Shown here: positions 1-7,736 of the stretch, piece after piece | Layout: the number at the start of each line of letters is the position of its first letter | Position numbering within the stretch: the stretch's first letter is position 1 | NCBI GenBank assembly: GCA_029237735.1 | Contig: JAQZBU010000005.1 | Location: 62,001-126,000 of the forward strand | Direction: 5' to 3' | DNA length: 64,000 nucleotides | DNA from: Ramlibacter sp. | GTDB taxonomy: Bacteria > Pseudomonadota > Gammaproteobacteria > Burkholderiales > Burkholderiaceae_C | Notes under the pieces: generated by a model | Told to the model about the DNA's origin: nothing | Databases searched by the model: none | What the model saw: only the letters and a program-made list of their open reading frames with translations | Made by a program: the position numbers and the translations under genes

Positions 1-513
1 ATTGCGGCGCAGGATGGCCAGCGCCTCTTCCGGCGTGAGCGCATCGGTGATGAAGCGGAAGTCCAGGCAACGCACCAGCTCTTCCGGGCTCATGTCGGCC
101 AGCAGCTTCCAGACCGGCTTGCGCTCGGACTTGGCCCACAGGTCCCACACGGCGTTGACGATCGCGGCGGTGGCGAGGTGGATGACGCCCTTGTCCGGGC
201 CCAGCCAGCGCAACTGGCTGTCGCCGGTGGTGATGTTGCGCCAGAAGGCGCCCATGTCGCCGGTGATCTCTTCCAGTGTCTTGCCGACGACGAAGGGCGC
301 CAGCGAATTGACGGCGGCGACGCAGATCTCGTTGCCGCGACCGATGGTGAACGTGAGGCCGTGGCCTTCGATGCCCGACTTGGCGTCGGTGTGCAGGGTG
401 ACGTAGGTCGCGGAATAGTCCGGCGCGGCGTTCATCGCGTCCGAACCGTCGAGCGAGCGGGAGGTCGGGAAGCGGATGTCCCGAACGGAAAGATGGGTGA
501 TGTGCGTAGCCAC
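1..513 (-). CDS. fucD: L-fuconate dehydratase-like enzyme (enolase superfamily), N-terminal part only
   Basis: The gene reads leftward out of the window, so only the first 171 codons are visible and no stop is seen. The start is a GTG at 511-513 with an AAGG a few bases upstream. The visible protein carries the family's TSRSLDGSDAMN segment near residue 15, FTIGRGNE near residue 57, SQLRWLGPDKGV near residue 100, and the NAVWDLWAKSE and RCLDFRF segments after it. From memory this matches bacterial L-fuconate dehydratases closely. These enzymes dehydrate a sugar acid to its 2-keto-3-deoxy acid. The catalytic lysine, histidine and metal ligands lie beyond the window edge and cannot be checked. 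It is divergent from the LysR gene, and the shared palindrome at 570-611 lies between them. The true substrate may be a related C5 or C6 sugar acid. Confidence 0.85.
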   Translation of the reverse strand, partial: MATHITHLSVRDIRFPTSRSLDGSDAMNAAPDYSATYVTLHTDAKSGIEGHGLTFTIGRGNEICVAAVNSLAPFVVGKTLEEITGDMGAFWRNITTGDSQLRWLGPDKGVIHLATAAIVNAVWDLWAKSERKPVWKLLADMSPEELVRCLDFRFITDALTPEEALAILRRN

Positions 514-569
514 GGTTGCCTTGTGGGGTGGGTGAAAGACGGGCAAGGATAGGCCGCGCCCCGATAAGC

Positions 570-611
570 ATCCAATCGTCATTTGGTATATTGCGATACG
601 AGTTTTTGGAT
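570..611. promoter_or_regulatory. Predicted LysR operator, copy 1 (fucD/LysR intergenic)
   Basis: This 42-bp element has outer arms ATCCAA (570-575) and TTGGAT (606-611). It matches the element at 8684-8725 at 33 of 42 positions with exactly the same arm spacing: the first 11 bases are identical and 15 of the last 17 match. On the minus strand the TTGGAT formed by the left arm can serve as a -35 box, followed 18 bases later by TATCCT. That places the site where a LysR-type activator would contact RNA polymerase at the fucD promoter. The right arm ends 4 bases before the LysR ATG at 616, which also fits autorepression. The binding protein is inferred. Confidence 0.7.
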
Positions 612-615
612 AGCC

Positions 616-1584
616 ATGAACGATGCCGACGCCCCGCCGGTCCTCCCCGCCAGCCAGTTCCGGCGCCTGCGCATCAAGAGCCAGCAGATCATGCTGCTCA
701 ACGCCCTGGATGAGCACCGCAACCTGCGCCGTGCGGCCGCCGCCATCCACACCACCCAGCCCGCGGCCACCGCCTTGTTGCAGCAGCTCGAGGAAGGGCT
801 GGGCGTGACGCTGTTCGAGCGCCATCCGCGCGGGATGGAGCCCACGGTCTACGGGGACGTGATGATTCGCTACGCGCGCGGCGTGCTGCACGATTTCGAG
901 TACGCCGGCGAAGAGATGGCCGCGTTGGCATCGGGCGCCGCCGGGCTGGTGCGCATCGGCAGCGTCATGGGCGCCACGCCGGTCATGCTGACCAATGGCC
1001 TGGCACGCTTCAAGACCGGCAACCCGCGCGTGCGCATCACGTTGCAGGTGGACACCAGCGATCAGCTCATGCCCGCCCTGCTGCGGGGCGACCTGGATGT
1101 GGTGCTGGGGCGCCTGCCCGACCAGTTCTACGACGAAGACCTGGACATCGAGCAGCTCGAAGGCGAACCGATGAGCGTGGTCGCGCGGCCGGGCCACCCG
1201 CTGTTCGACCTGCCCGAGGTGACGCTGGCCGACCTGGTGGTGCAGACCTGGATCCTGCACCCTCTGGGCAGCCCGATGCGCCGCAGGGTCGAGCAGGCTC
1301 TGCAGCACGCCAACCTCTCGGCGCCGCCGGACATCGTCGAGACCTCCTCCATCCTGGCCACCACCTCGCTGCTCGAAGCCAGCAACATGATCTCGGTAGT
1401 GCCGCTGGATGTGGCGCAGCACTACGCCAACTACGGCATGGTCGCCATCGTGGCGGTGCAGTTGCCCATTTCGATGGCCAACCTGGGGATCATCACGCGC
1501 AAGAAGAAAGAACTCGCTCCGGCAGTGAAGGGGTTCCTGCGGGCTTTGCGCGACAGCAACCTGGAGCGGCAGATCGCACGGTGA
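616..1584 (+). CDS. LysR-family transcriptional regulator
   Basis: A 322-aa regulator with an N-terminal winged helix-turn-helix (about residues 20-78: AAAAIHTTQPAATALLQQLE, then the LFERHPRG wing). A periplasmic-binding-protein-like effector domain follows at about 100-310. An upstream in-frame ATG at 583 would add 11 residues, but it lies inside the 570-611 palindrome, so the ATG at 616 is preferred. It is divergent from the fuconate dehydratase-like gene, the usual layout for a LysR activator and its target. The same palindrome also stands before the dehydrogenase/transporter operon at 8624, so this protein is the best candidate regulator of both. The effector is probably a sugar acid or keto-deoxy intermediate, by inference only. 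Confidence 0.9.
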   Translation: MNDADAPPVLPASQFRRLRIKSQQIMLLNALDEHRNLRRAAAAIHTTQPAATALLQQLEEGLGVTLFERHPRGMEPTVYGDVMIRYARGVLHDFEYAGEEMAALASGAAGLVRIGSVMGATPVMLTNGLARFKTGNPRVRITLQVDTSDQLMPALLRGDLDVVLGRLPDQFYDEDLDIEQLEGEPMSVVARPGHPLFDLPEVTLADLVVQTWILHPLGSPMRRRVEQALQHANLSAPPDIVETSSILATTSLLEASNMISVVPLDVAQHYANYGMVAIVAVQLPISMANLGIITRKKKELAPAVKGFLRALRDSNLERQIAR

Positions 1585-1853
1585 TGCGTGGCCTCTGGCA
1601 GGCACGCATTCGTCGAACGCCAACCTGGTATCTCGCGCGACCAGGGAACGAATTTCTTCCAACCGTTACTGATGTCTGAGATAGGTAGGGGAGCTGTTGG
1701 GTTTGTTTTTTCAGAAAGGCGGCAGTCTTGCCTTCAAGTGACCCAGGCGCAAGCAATTAACTGATCCGAAGCAGGTCAGCCGACCCCGGCGGTATTCAAA
1801 GCCGTGGGGTCGCTCGTGTGGTGATCCGGCAAGATTTGGCGCATGGTCGCATC
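1585..1853. other. Intergenic region before the type III chaperone gene
   Basis: No coding sequence, RNA gene or clear terminator is visible here. The stretch is less GC-rich than its surroundings and includes a T-rich run around 1700-1711. I looked for a TTCG-N16-TTCG plant-inducible-promoter type element, which often precedes type III secretion genes in Burkholderiales, and did not find one. Confidence 0.5.
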
Positions 1854-2357
1854 ATGGCTGTAGCTAGTTTTGAGGATTTGTGCGCGGGTTTTTGCGAGAT
1901 TGTCAAAGTCCCACTCCCCGTACTCAAGGCAGACGACCGAGGCTTGGTCGCATTTCATGTGGTGTTGCGCGACGCCACCGTCAATCTGGTGCATCGCCCG
2001 GACAAGAGTCCGGACCACGTCTTCATCCTATTCGAGTTCGGCCCCGTGGGGCTGAACGGCCCCGCATCGCTCGCGGAGCTACAGGCCCTGCTCGACGCCA
2101 ATTTCGCCTTGCTGGAGGTGCATACGCCCGTGATCAGCCGCAACCCCGCCAACGGCGAAGCGGTGATGCAGTGCGTCTATCCACTTTTTGAAGCCACGCC
2201 CAGCGGCCTGTATGAACTGATCGACAAGGGTATCGATCAGGCTTCGCAATGGCGAAAAGATCTTTCATTGCGTTCGCCGGATGGCAGCGACCCCACCGCC
2301 GCAGAAAGTTCTGCGCAGGCGATGTCCAACTTTTCACATCAATCCATGAGGGCTTGA
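1854..2357 (+). CDS. CesT-family type III secretion chaperone
   Basis: A 167-aa acidic protein with the layout of class I type III secretion chaperones. It has an N-terminal helix (ASFEDLCAGFCEIV), paired strands ending in VFILFEFGPVG, and a helix with the conserved ALLDANFAL segment. A strand with PVISRNPANGEAVMQ and a C-terminal helix containing QASQWRKD follow. The ATG at 1854 is preferred over an upstream GTG at 1818 because it gives the usual family N terminus. The next gene starts 2 bases after this stop, the typical chaperone-effector pairing. No secretion apparatus genes are in the window, so the machinery must lie elsewhere or be lost. The family call rests on pattern recognition and should be confirmed with PF05932. 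Confidence 0.75.
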   Translation: MAVASFEDLCAGFCEIVKVPLPVLKADDRGLVAFHVVLRDATVNLVHRPDKSPDHVFILFEFGPVGLNGPASLAELQALLDANFALLEVHTPVISRNPANGEAVMQCVYPLFEATPSGLYELIDKGIDQASQWRKDLSLRSPDGSDPTAAESSAQAMSNFSHQSMRA

Positions 2358-2359
2358 AA

Positions 2360-2824
2360 ATGAAAGCTCTCCCCAATCGCACTCCAGCACGTTTCACCTT
2401 TCCCGTCGCACACCAGCCGTCCTCTTCTCAAGTCACGTCCAAGAGCACGCCTAGCGATTCGCCTCGGGTTTTGGCAGGCACAGGTTCTTCGTTTCCGACG
2501 AATCTGGTCACCCCACGAGACGCATCCCCGGCAACTCTGCAAAGGGGACCCACTCAGGCCCAGGGTCCGGCACGCGAGGGCATTTCCGCCAGCATCAGCT
2601 GCCTGCTCCAGAGCATCAAAAACGACGAGCCGGCACCTCCTGCTCCGTTCCCGACCCCGGAACAATTCAGAGCCAGGGTCGCGCATTTGAATGTCGATAC
2701 CAAAATCGATACCAAAATCGATACCATATTCGTGCTGCCGACTCCGACGCCCGCCACGCCCATCGCCTCGGTGCCGCTCGATGCTCTACCCCCGGATTTT
2801 TTCAACGAGCCTACGCCTGAGTAG
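2360..2824 (+). CDS. Putative type III secreted effector partnered with the upstream chaperone
   Basis: A 154-aa protein with no recognised domain. The first ~85 residues are rich in Ser, Thr, Pro and Ala and poor in acidic residues, as expected of a type III secretion signal region. Residues ~75-85 (ISASISCLLQSIKN) could form a short helix. A tandem DTKI repeat near residues 113-121 is encoded by a 12-bp DNA repeat at 2694-2725, and the C terminus is Pro/Thr-rich. The start at 2360 lies 2 bases after the chaperone stop. An ORF running in from 2249 overlaps the chaperone in another frame and is ignored. The effector role is inferred from position and composition only. Confidence 0.5.
   Translation: MKALPNRTPARFTFPVAHQPSSSQVTSKSTPSDSPRVLAGTGSSFPTNLVTPRDASPATLQRGPTQAQGPAREGISASISCLLQSIKNDEPAPPAPFPTPEQFRARVAHLNVDTKIDTKIDTIFVLPTPTPATPIASVPLDALPPDFFNEPTPE
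2694..2725 (+). repeat. 12-bp tandem repeat inside the putative effector gene
   Basis: The unit TCGATACCAAAA occurs twice in full (2694-2705, 2706-2717) and a third time for its first 8 bases (2718-2725). It is in frame and encodes a DTKI repeat, so copy-number change would alter the protein by 4-residue steps without a frameshift. Confidence 0.9.
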
Positions 2825-2831
2825 CGCCAGT

Positions 2832-2851
2832 GGGTCAAGCCCGCAATGACA
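2832..2851. repeat. REP-like element supplying the lactonase stop codon
   Basis: This 20-base segment matches 31260-31279 at 18 of 20 positions (GGGTC, then AAG or TTG, then CCCGCAATGACA). Only one half of the longer palindrome at 31252-31279 is present here. On the minus strand it encodes the last residues and the TGA stop of the lactonase gene, so a dispersed palindrome appears to form that protein's C terminus. Confidence 0.6.
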
Positions 2852-3758
2852 GACCTGCCGTCATGCGATAAATGCGCAGCGCGTTATCGTGGAACAGCTT
2901 GCGACGATCCTCAGCCGAAAAGTCGGCAACGATGCTCTCGAAGCCCTTGAAGATGTCCGCGAACGAAGCGCACAGGCTGTCGACCGGGAAGTTGCTGGCG
3001 AACATGCAGCGGTTCGCGCCGAACAGCTCTATCGTGTCCAGCACCACCGGGCGATTCGCCTCCACCGTCCAGAGGCCGCCCGGCTGCCCGATGCCGCTGA
3101 TCTTCACGAATACGTTGGGGCACTGGGCAATGCCTCGCATCGCCTGCCGCCAACTCGCCAAGCCAAACACGCTGCGGTCCGATGGCATGCCGGCGTGATT
3201 GATGATGATGGGCGTGCCGGGGAAATCGCGCGCCAGTACCTGCGCCTCATGCAGATGCCACCACGGCGTCTGCAGTTCGAAGTGCAGGCCATGGCTTGCC
3301 AGCAGCGCGTAGCCCCGGCGCCACTCGCTGTCCATCATGCCGCCGGGCCGTGCATCGCCCGGCGACGGGTTGGCGCGGGGCTTGTGGCGGATACCTCTGA
3401 CGAATGCGAAGGCCGACACTTGCTCCAGCGTGCGTTCCACATCCGGCTGGTCCAGCCAGGCTTGGGCGACGGCAACTGCCGGCCAGCCGCTCTGCCGGCG
3501 CAGGCCCTCGATGTAGCGCATCTCGCCGATCGGGTCATGCGGGTCCCATTCGGCTTCCACATACACGCTGCCTGCGATCTCGAACGCGGCCGTGTCGCGC
3601 AGGTAATCGGCAGGCAGGTAAGGCCGGCAGATCGCAGCGTGATCGCCATAGCGATGCGGCGGACGATCCGCATCGCACAACCACGGGTAGTAGTTGGCGA
3701 CAGGGTCCCAGAAGTGGTGGTGGGCGTCGACGATGCGGATGCCCGACAGTGCGTTCAT
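2835..3758 (-). CDS. Amidohydrolase-family sugar lactonase (COG3618 type)
   Basis: A 307-aa cytoplasmic TIM-barrel hydrolase of the PF04909 group. Visible markers are DAHHHFWDP at residues ~11-19, VYVEAEWD near 65, RGIRHKP near 121, the INHAGMPSDR segment near 186 and the FASNFPVDS metal/active-site segment near 253. Proteins of this type hydrolyse sugar-acid lactones such as L-fucono- or L-rhamnono-lactone before a dehydratase acts. That fits the fuconate dehydratase-like gene at the window's left end. It is the last gene of a seven-gene minus-strand operon, 18 bases after the AraD1-family gene. Its final codons come from a REP-like repeat. The lactone substrate is unknown. Confidence 0.8.
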   Translation of the reverse strand: MNALSGIRIVDAHHHFWDPVANYYPWLCDADRPPHRYGDHAAICRPYLPADYLRDTAAFEIAGSVYVEAEWDPHDPIGEMRYIEGLRRQSGWPAVAVAQAWLDQPDVERTLEQVSAFAFVRGIRHKPRANPSPGDARPGGMMDSEWRRGYALLASHGLHFELQTPWWHLHEAQVLARDFPGTPIIINHAGMPSDRSVFGLASWRQAMRGIAQCPNVFVKISGIGQPGGLWTVEANRPVVLDTIELFGANRCMFASNFPVDSLCASFADIFKGFESIVADFSAEDRRKLFHDNALRIYRMTAGLSLRA

Positions 3759-3776
3759 GCAAATCCCGTGGTGGCT

Positions 3777-4787
3777 TCAGGCAGCCTGCATGCTGCCGAA
3801 GCGAAACGCGTTCTCGACGCGACGAATGCCGTTGACCAGCGCCCGTCCGAAAGGCGGCGCAGAAATCTCGAAGCGGCAGGCCGCATCGACCTTGATGCCT
3901 TCGGCGAACGACAGTGTGGCGGTGCCGAAGTAATGCACGTGCACGTCGCCCGGCACCAGGAACTGGTCGTACTTGAAGTGGTGGAACTCGATGTTGCCGA
4001 TCGAGTGCGACATGTTGTCCTCGCCGGTCAGGAAGGGCTTTTCCCAACGCTTGCGTCCCTTGCGCATGATGCGCGAGGTGCCTTCGACACTGGCCGGCAG
4101 TTCGTCCAGCAGCAACTCGGGGCCGAATGAGCTGCCGCACAGCTTCGAGTGCGCGATCAGCCCCGTGTTGCTGCGTTCGGTGATGTGGTCGGACAGCTCG
4201 TTGCCGAGCGCGAAGCCGAGCCGCCGCGGCATGCCGTCGGCGCCGATCAGGTAGAGGCCCGCCAACTCGGGCTCCTCGCTCGCATCCTCGGAGAACGACG
4301 CCACCGGGAAATCCTGGTAGGGGTGGATCACCGAGTGACCCGTTCCCTTGAAGTGCCACTCGGGCGCCACGCCCGGCACGCCGTCACCGCTGGGGCGGCC
4401 CTGCTCGAGCCCCAACTTGAAAAGGCGCAGCGTATCGGAGAGCGTGGCTTCGTCCGCCTGCAAGGCTCTACGCAGGTGCTTTCGCGTGCTTTCGCTGCCC
4501 AGGTGCGTCAGCCCGGAGCTGCTGACCAGCATGTGCGCCGGGTCCGGATGGTCCAGCGGCACCAGCACGGCTTTGCGCTCCACCAGTGCGTCGTAGTCGA
4601 CGCGCTCCGCCGAGGCGAGGTTCTCCGCGAGTTGCGCCAGGGGCACCTGCTCGGCCAACGCCTGCGCGGCGAGCGCGTAGGTGCTGTTGCAGCCCGCCAG
4701 CACCCGCACGCAGGCGGCCGACTCCACGAGCCCGACCGCCCGGCTGCCGTCGGGGCGGCGGAACTGCAACAGGCGCGACGCGGCCAT
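3777..4787 (-). CDS. AraD1/GguC-family protein (FAH-like fold)
   Basis: A 336-aa protein related to the fumarylacetoacetate hydrolase superfamily. It shows the typical RLLQFRRPDG N terminus, the DHPDPAHMLVSSSGLTHLGS segment near residue 90, PEWHFKGTGHSV near 146 and the EDASEEPELAG metal-binding segment near 168. This subfamily is found in sugar-acid loci and is thought to act on 2-keto-3-deoxy sugar acids or their oxidised products. The exact reaction here (hydrolysis or dehydration) cannot be read from sequence. The ATG at 4787 is preferred over a GTG at 4790. The binding-protein gene upstream ends 10 bases before, so the two are co-transcribed. Confidence 0.8.
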   Translation of the reverse strand: MAASRLLQFRRPDGSRAVGLVESAACVRVLAGCNSTYALAAQALAEQVPLAQLAENLASAERVDYDALVERKAVLVPLDHPDPAHMLVSSSGLTHLGSESTRKHLRRALQADEATLSDTLRLFKLGLEQGRPSGDGVPGVAPEWHFKGTGHSVIHPYQDFPVASFSEDASEEPELAGLYLIGADGMPRRLGFALGNELSDHITERSNTGLIAHSKLCGSSFGPELLLDELPASVEGTSRIMRKGRKRWEKPFLTGEDNMSHSIGNIEFHHFKYDQFLVPGDVHVHYFGTATLSFAEGIKVDAACRFEISAPPFGRALVNGIRRVENAFRFGSMQAA

Positions 4788-4797
4788 CACGCAAGCC

Positions 4798-5598
4798 TTA
4801 CTTCAGCCACTTCTCGAGCGCCTCGGCCGGGATGTCCGCACCGTGGTACTTCTTGAAGATTTCGTTGAGCTTGCCGTTCTTGTGGTTGGCCCGCACCCAG
4901 TCGTTTACCCAGGCCAGCAGCTTCGTGTCTTCCTTGCGCACGCCGATGCCGAGGTCGTTGGTGCGCAGGATGAACTTGGGCTCCAGCTGCCGGTTCGGCG
5001 CCTTCTGCGTCATCGTCTGGAACAGCGCGGCGGAGGTGCCCACCAGGTCGGCCTGGCCGGTGACCACGGCGGTGATCACGCCGGCATCGTCGTCGTAGCG
5101 CACCACGGTGGCACCCTTGGCGTTCTGCGTGAGGTCGCTGTCCTGCGTGGTGCTGCGGTTCACCGCCACGCTCTTGCCGGCCAGGTCGGCCATGCTCTTG
5201 ACCTGGATGCCCTTGATGCCGCCCACCAGCGAGATCTGCGGGGCGTAGGGCACGGAATAGTCGACCACCTTGGCGCGGTCGGCCGTCCAGGCCAGGGTGG
5301 AGATGATGATGTCGGCCTTGCCGGTCTGCAGGTTGGGGATGCGCGTGGCACCGACGGTGGGCACCACTTCCAGGGCGACGCCCAGGTCCTTGGCCAGCAG
5401 CACCGCCACGTCGTAGTCGGAGCCGGTGGGCTTCATGTTGGCGTCGGTCATGCCCGAGGGCGGCACCGCGAGGTCGACCGAGATGCGGATCTTCTTGGCC
5501 GCGCGGATGTTGTCCAGCGTGTCGGCCTGGGCGGCGAAGCCGCAGGCAGCCACGGCCAGCACGAGTGCGCTGCGAGTGATGAAAGAGATGGGTTTCAT
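4798..5598 (-). CDS. ABC transporter substrate-binding protein, polar-amino-acid family
   Basis: A 266-aa periplasmic binding protein (SBP_bac_3 type) with a clear signal peptide at residues 1-25 ending after GFAAQA. Family markers include VDLAVPPSGM near residue 40 and GKADIIISTLAWTADRAKVVDYSVPY around 93-118. The Arg in TADRA normally holds the ligand carboxylate. It belongs with the two permeases and the ATPase encoded just upstream. Homologues usually import amino acids. In this locus, surrounded by sugar-acid enzymes, a sugar acid with a free carboxylate is a reasonable alternative ligand (inference). Confidence 0.88.
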   Translation of the reverse strand: MKPISFITRSALVLAVAACGFAAQADTLDNIRAAKKIRISVDLAVPPSGMTDANMKPTGSDYDVAVLLAKDLGVALEVVPTVGATRIPNLQTGKADIIISTLAWTADRAKVVDYSVPYAPQISLVGGIKGIQVKSMADLAGKSVAVNRSTTQDSDLTQNAKGATVVRYDDDAGVITAVVTGQADLVGTSAALFQTMTQKAPNRQLEPKFILRTNDLGIGVRKEDTKLLAWVNDWVRANHKNGKLNEIFKKYHGADIPAEALEKWLK

Positions 5599-5616
5599 GT
5601 GATGTTTCCTCTTGGT

Positions 5617-6345
5617 TTACAAGCCGTTGTCGACAAATTGCTGCAGTTCGGCGGTCTGCGGATTCAGGATCATGTCGCCCGTCCCGGTTTCCCAGATGCG
5701 GCCTTCATGCATGAAGATGACGGTGTCCGCGACCTTGCGCGCGAACGCCATTTCGTGAGTGACCAGCACCATGGTCATGCCGCCGGCCGCCAGGTCTTCG
5801 ATGACCTTCAGCACCTCGCCGGTGAGCTGCGGATCGAGCGCCGAAGTGACCTCATCGAACAGCATCACCTGCGGCTCCATCGCGAGCGAGCGGGCGATGG
5901 CCACGCGTTGCTGCTGGCCGCCCGAGAGCTGCTCGGGATAGGCCTGGGCCTTGTCCGCCAGGCCGACCTGGCGCAGCACCGTGGCGGCGATCGCCAGCGC
6001 CTGCGCTTTCGTCTTGCCCTTGGCGGCGCGCGGCGCCAGCGTGATGTTTTGTTCCACCGTCAGGTGCGGGAACAGGTTGTAGCTCTGGAACACGATGCCG
6101 ACATCGCGCCGCAGGCTGCGCAGGTCCAGCGCCGGGTCGTCCACCCGATGGCCGCACACCTCGATGTGCCCGCTGTCGATGGCTTCCAGCCGGTTGATGC
6201 AGCGCAGGGCCGTGCTCTTGCCCGATCCGCTGCGACCGATGATGGCCACCACCTCGCCCTTCTTCACCTGGAACGACACGCCCTTGAGCACGTTCAGGCT
6301 GCCGAAGCTCTTGTGCACGCCTTCAAGATTCACAATACTGGACAT
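5617..6345 (-). CDS. ABC transporter ATP-binding protein, amino-acid type
   Basis: A 242-aa ATPase with Walker A GRSGSGKST (residues 37-45), Q-loop FQSYNLFPH (86-94), signature LSGGQQQR (140-147), Walker B MLFDE (161-165) and the H-loop VTHEM further on. The ATG at 6345 has AAGGA about 8 bases upstream and is preferred over a TTG at 6351. It overlaps the end of the upstream permease gene by 23 bases, which implies translational coupling. It energises import by the adjacent permease pair. Confidence 0.92.
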   Translation of the reverse strand: MSSIVNLEGVHKSFGSLNVLKGVSFQVKKGEVVAIIGRSGSGKSTALRCINRLEAIDSGHIEVCGHRVDDPALDLRSLRRDVGIVFQSYNLFPHLTVEQNITLAPRAAKGKTKAQALAIAATVLRQVGLADKAQAYPEQLSGGQQQRVAIARSLAMEPQVMLFDEVTSALDPQLTGEVLKVIEDLAAGGMTMVLVTHEMAFARKVADTVIFMHEGRIWETGTGDMILNPQTAELQQFVDNGL

Positions 6346-7027
6346 CGCCAATTCCTTTCTTCGTTTCAGGCACGCTCTTGCGCACCACGAGCAAACGGTC
6401 CTCGAGTTTTCGGGCCCACCACGAGAGCGGGTAACACAGCAGGAAGTACAGGCCGGCCACCAGCATGTAGACCATGAAGGGCTCGAACAGCGAGTTGTTG
6501 ATCACCTGGCCGGCCCGCGCCAATTCGACGAAACCCACCACCGAAGCGAGCGACGTGTTCTTGACGATCTGCACCATGAAGCCGACGGTGGGGGGCGTGG
6601 CGATGCGCAGGGCCTGCGGCAGGATCACCATGAAAAGGCGCTGGCTGCGCGTGAGCGCCAGGCACTCGGCTGCTTCCCATTGGGTCCTGGGTACGGCTTC
6701 GATGCAGCCGCGCCAGATCTCGCCGATATAGGCGCTGACGTAGATGGTCATCGAGATGCCCGCGGCGACGATGGCCGGCAGGGAGAGGCCCATGATGCTC
6801 AGGCCGAAATAGGCCAGGAACATCAGGATCAGGAGCGGCGTGCCTTGCACCAGTTGCACATAGCCCAGCGAGAGCCAGCGCAGCCAGCGCCAGCGCGAGA
6901 TGCGCGCCAGCGCCACGCCGAAGCCGACCAGGCCGCCGCCCGCGAATGCCATCAGCGACAGGATGATCGTCCAGCCGGCGCCCTGCAGCAGGAACTGCAG
7001 GTGGTTGATGTTGAATTCGTTGTTCAT
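6323..7027 (-). CDS. ABC transporter permease, amino-acid type (second permease)
   Basis: A 234-aa inner-membrane protein with about five hydrophobic segments and the HisM/GlnP-type loop: the EAAECLAL motif near residue 132, followed by the ILPQALRIATPP segment. The ATG at 7027 is preferred. A longer reading from 7195 runs back through the preceding permease gene in another frame and has an unlikely Cys/Ser/Arg-rich N terminus. The gap to the first permease gene is 10 bases. It pairs with the gene at 7038-7721 as a heterodimeric channel. Confidence 0.9.
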   Translation of the reverse strand: MNNEFNINHLQFLLQGAGWTIILSLMAFAGGGLVGFGVALARISRWRWLRWLSLGYVQLVQGTPLLILMFLAYFGLSIMGLSLPAIVAAGISMTIYVSAYIGEIWRGCIEAVPRTQWEAAECLALTRSQRLFMVILPQALRIATPPTVGFMVQIVKNTSLASVVGFVELARAGQVINNSLFEPFMVYMLVAGLYFLLCYPLSWWARKLEDRLLVVRKSVPETKKGIGDVQYCES

Positions 7028-7037
7028 GGTGCTGCTC

Positions 7038-7721
7038 TCACATCGGCGTGCCGAGGCGGCGGCGGCGGGTGAACACCGCCTGGCCGATGGCCCAGAACGC
7101 TGCGCGCATGGCCAGCGACAGCATGAGGTAGAACACCGCCACCACGATATAGGTCTCGAAGGATCGGTAGGTGTCGGACTGCACGCGGTTGGCAATGGCC
7201 GTCAACTCCTCCGCCGAGATCTGCGAGGTGATCGACGAAGCCAGCATCAGCAGCACGAACTGGCTGGTGAGCGCCGGGTACACACGCTCCATCGCGGGCC
7301 GCAGGATCACGTGCCAGTACACCTGCACTCTCGACAGCGCCAGGCACTGCGCCGCCTCGATCTGCCCCTTGTGGATGGAGTCGATGCCGGCGCGCATGAT
7401 CTCGGTGGTGTATGCCCCGATGTTGATCACCAGCGCCGCGATGGCCGCGGCGTAGGCCGGCACCTTCCAGCCCAGGCTGGACAGGCCGAAGTAGACGATG
7501 AAAATCTGCACCAGCAGCGGCGTGTTGCGGATGATCTCCACGTACAGACTGCAGGTGCGGGCCACCCACGGGTTGTGGCTGCCGCGGCCGAAGGCGCACA
7601 GCGTGCCGATCAGGAAGCCCAGCAGCGTGGCGATCACCGACAGCTGGATCGTGAGCCAGGCGCCGTGCAGGAACAGCGGCCACTGCGCGAGCACGCCCGA
7701 AAAGTCGAATTTGTAGGTCAT
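7038..7721 (-). CDS. ABC transporter permease, amino-acid type (first permease)
   Basis: A 227-aa inner-membrane permease with five or so hydrophobic segments. It carries the EAAQCLALSRVQVYWHVILRPA coupling loop near residues 132-153 that contacts the ATPase, and an N-terminal segment typical of the His/Glu/Gln family. It lies 15 bases after the stop of the dehydrogenase gene, second in the operon, and works with the next permease, the ATPase at 5617-6345 and the binding protein at 4798-5598. Confidence 0.9.
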   Translation of the reverse strand: MTYKFDFSGVLAQWPLFLHGAWLTIQLSVIATLLGFLIGTLCAFGRGSHNPWVARTCSLYVEIIRNTPLLVQIFIVYFGLSSLGWKVPAYAAAIAALVINIGAYTTEIMRAGIDSIHKGQIEAAQCLALSRVQVYWHVILRPAMERVYPALTSQFVLLMLASSITSQISAEELTAIANRVQSDTYRSFETYIVVAVFYLMLSLAMRAAFWAIGQAVFTRRRRLGTPM

Positions 7722-7736
7722 GGTCGTCGCGGCGAA

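Noticed and set aside
1585-1853. Type III (TTCG-N16-TTCG) promoter box upstream of the chaperone
   Set aside because: TTCG words are present, but none has a partner at the right spacing.
4681-6477. 598-codon open frame on the plus strand
   Set aside because: It is antisense to the binding protein and ATPase genes and has an Arg/Gly/His-rich composition without domains.
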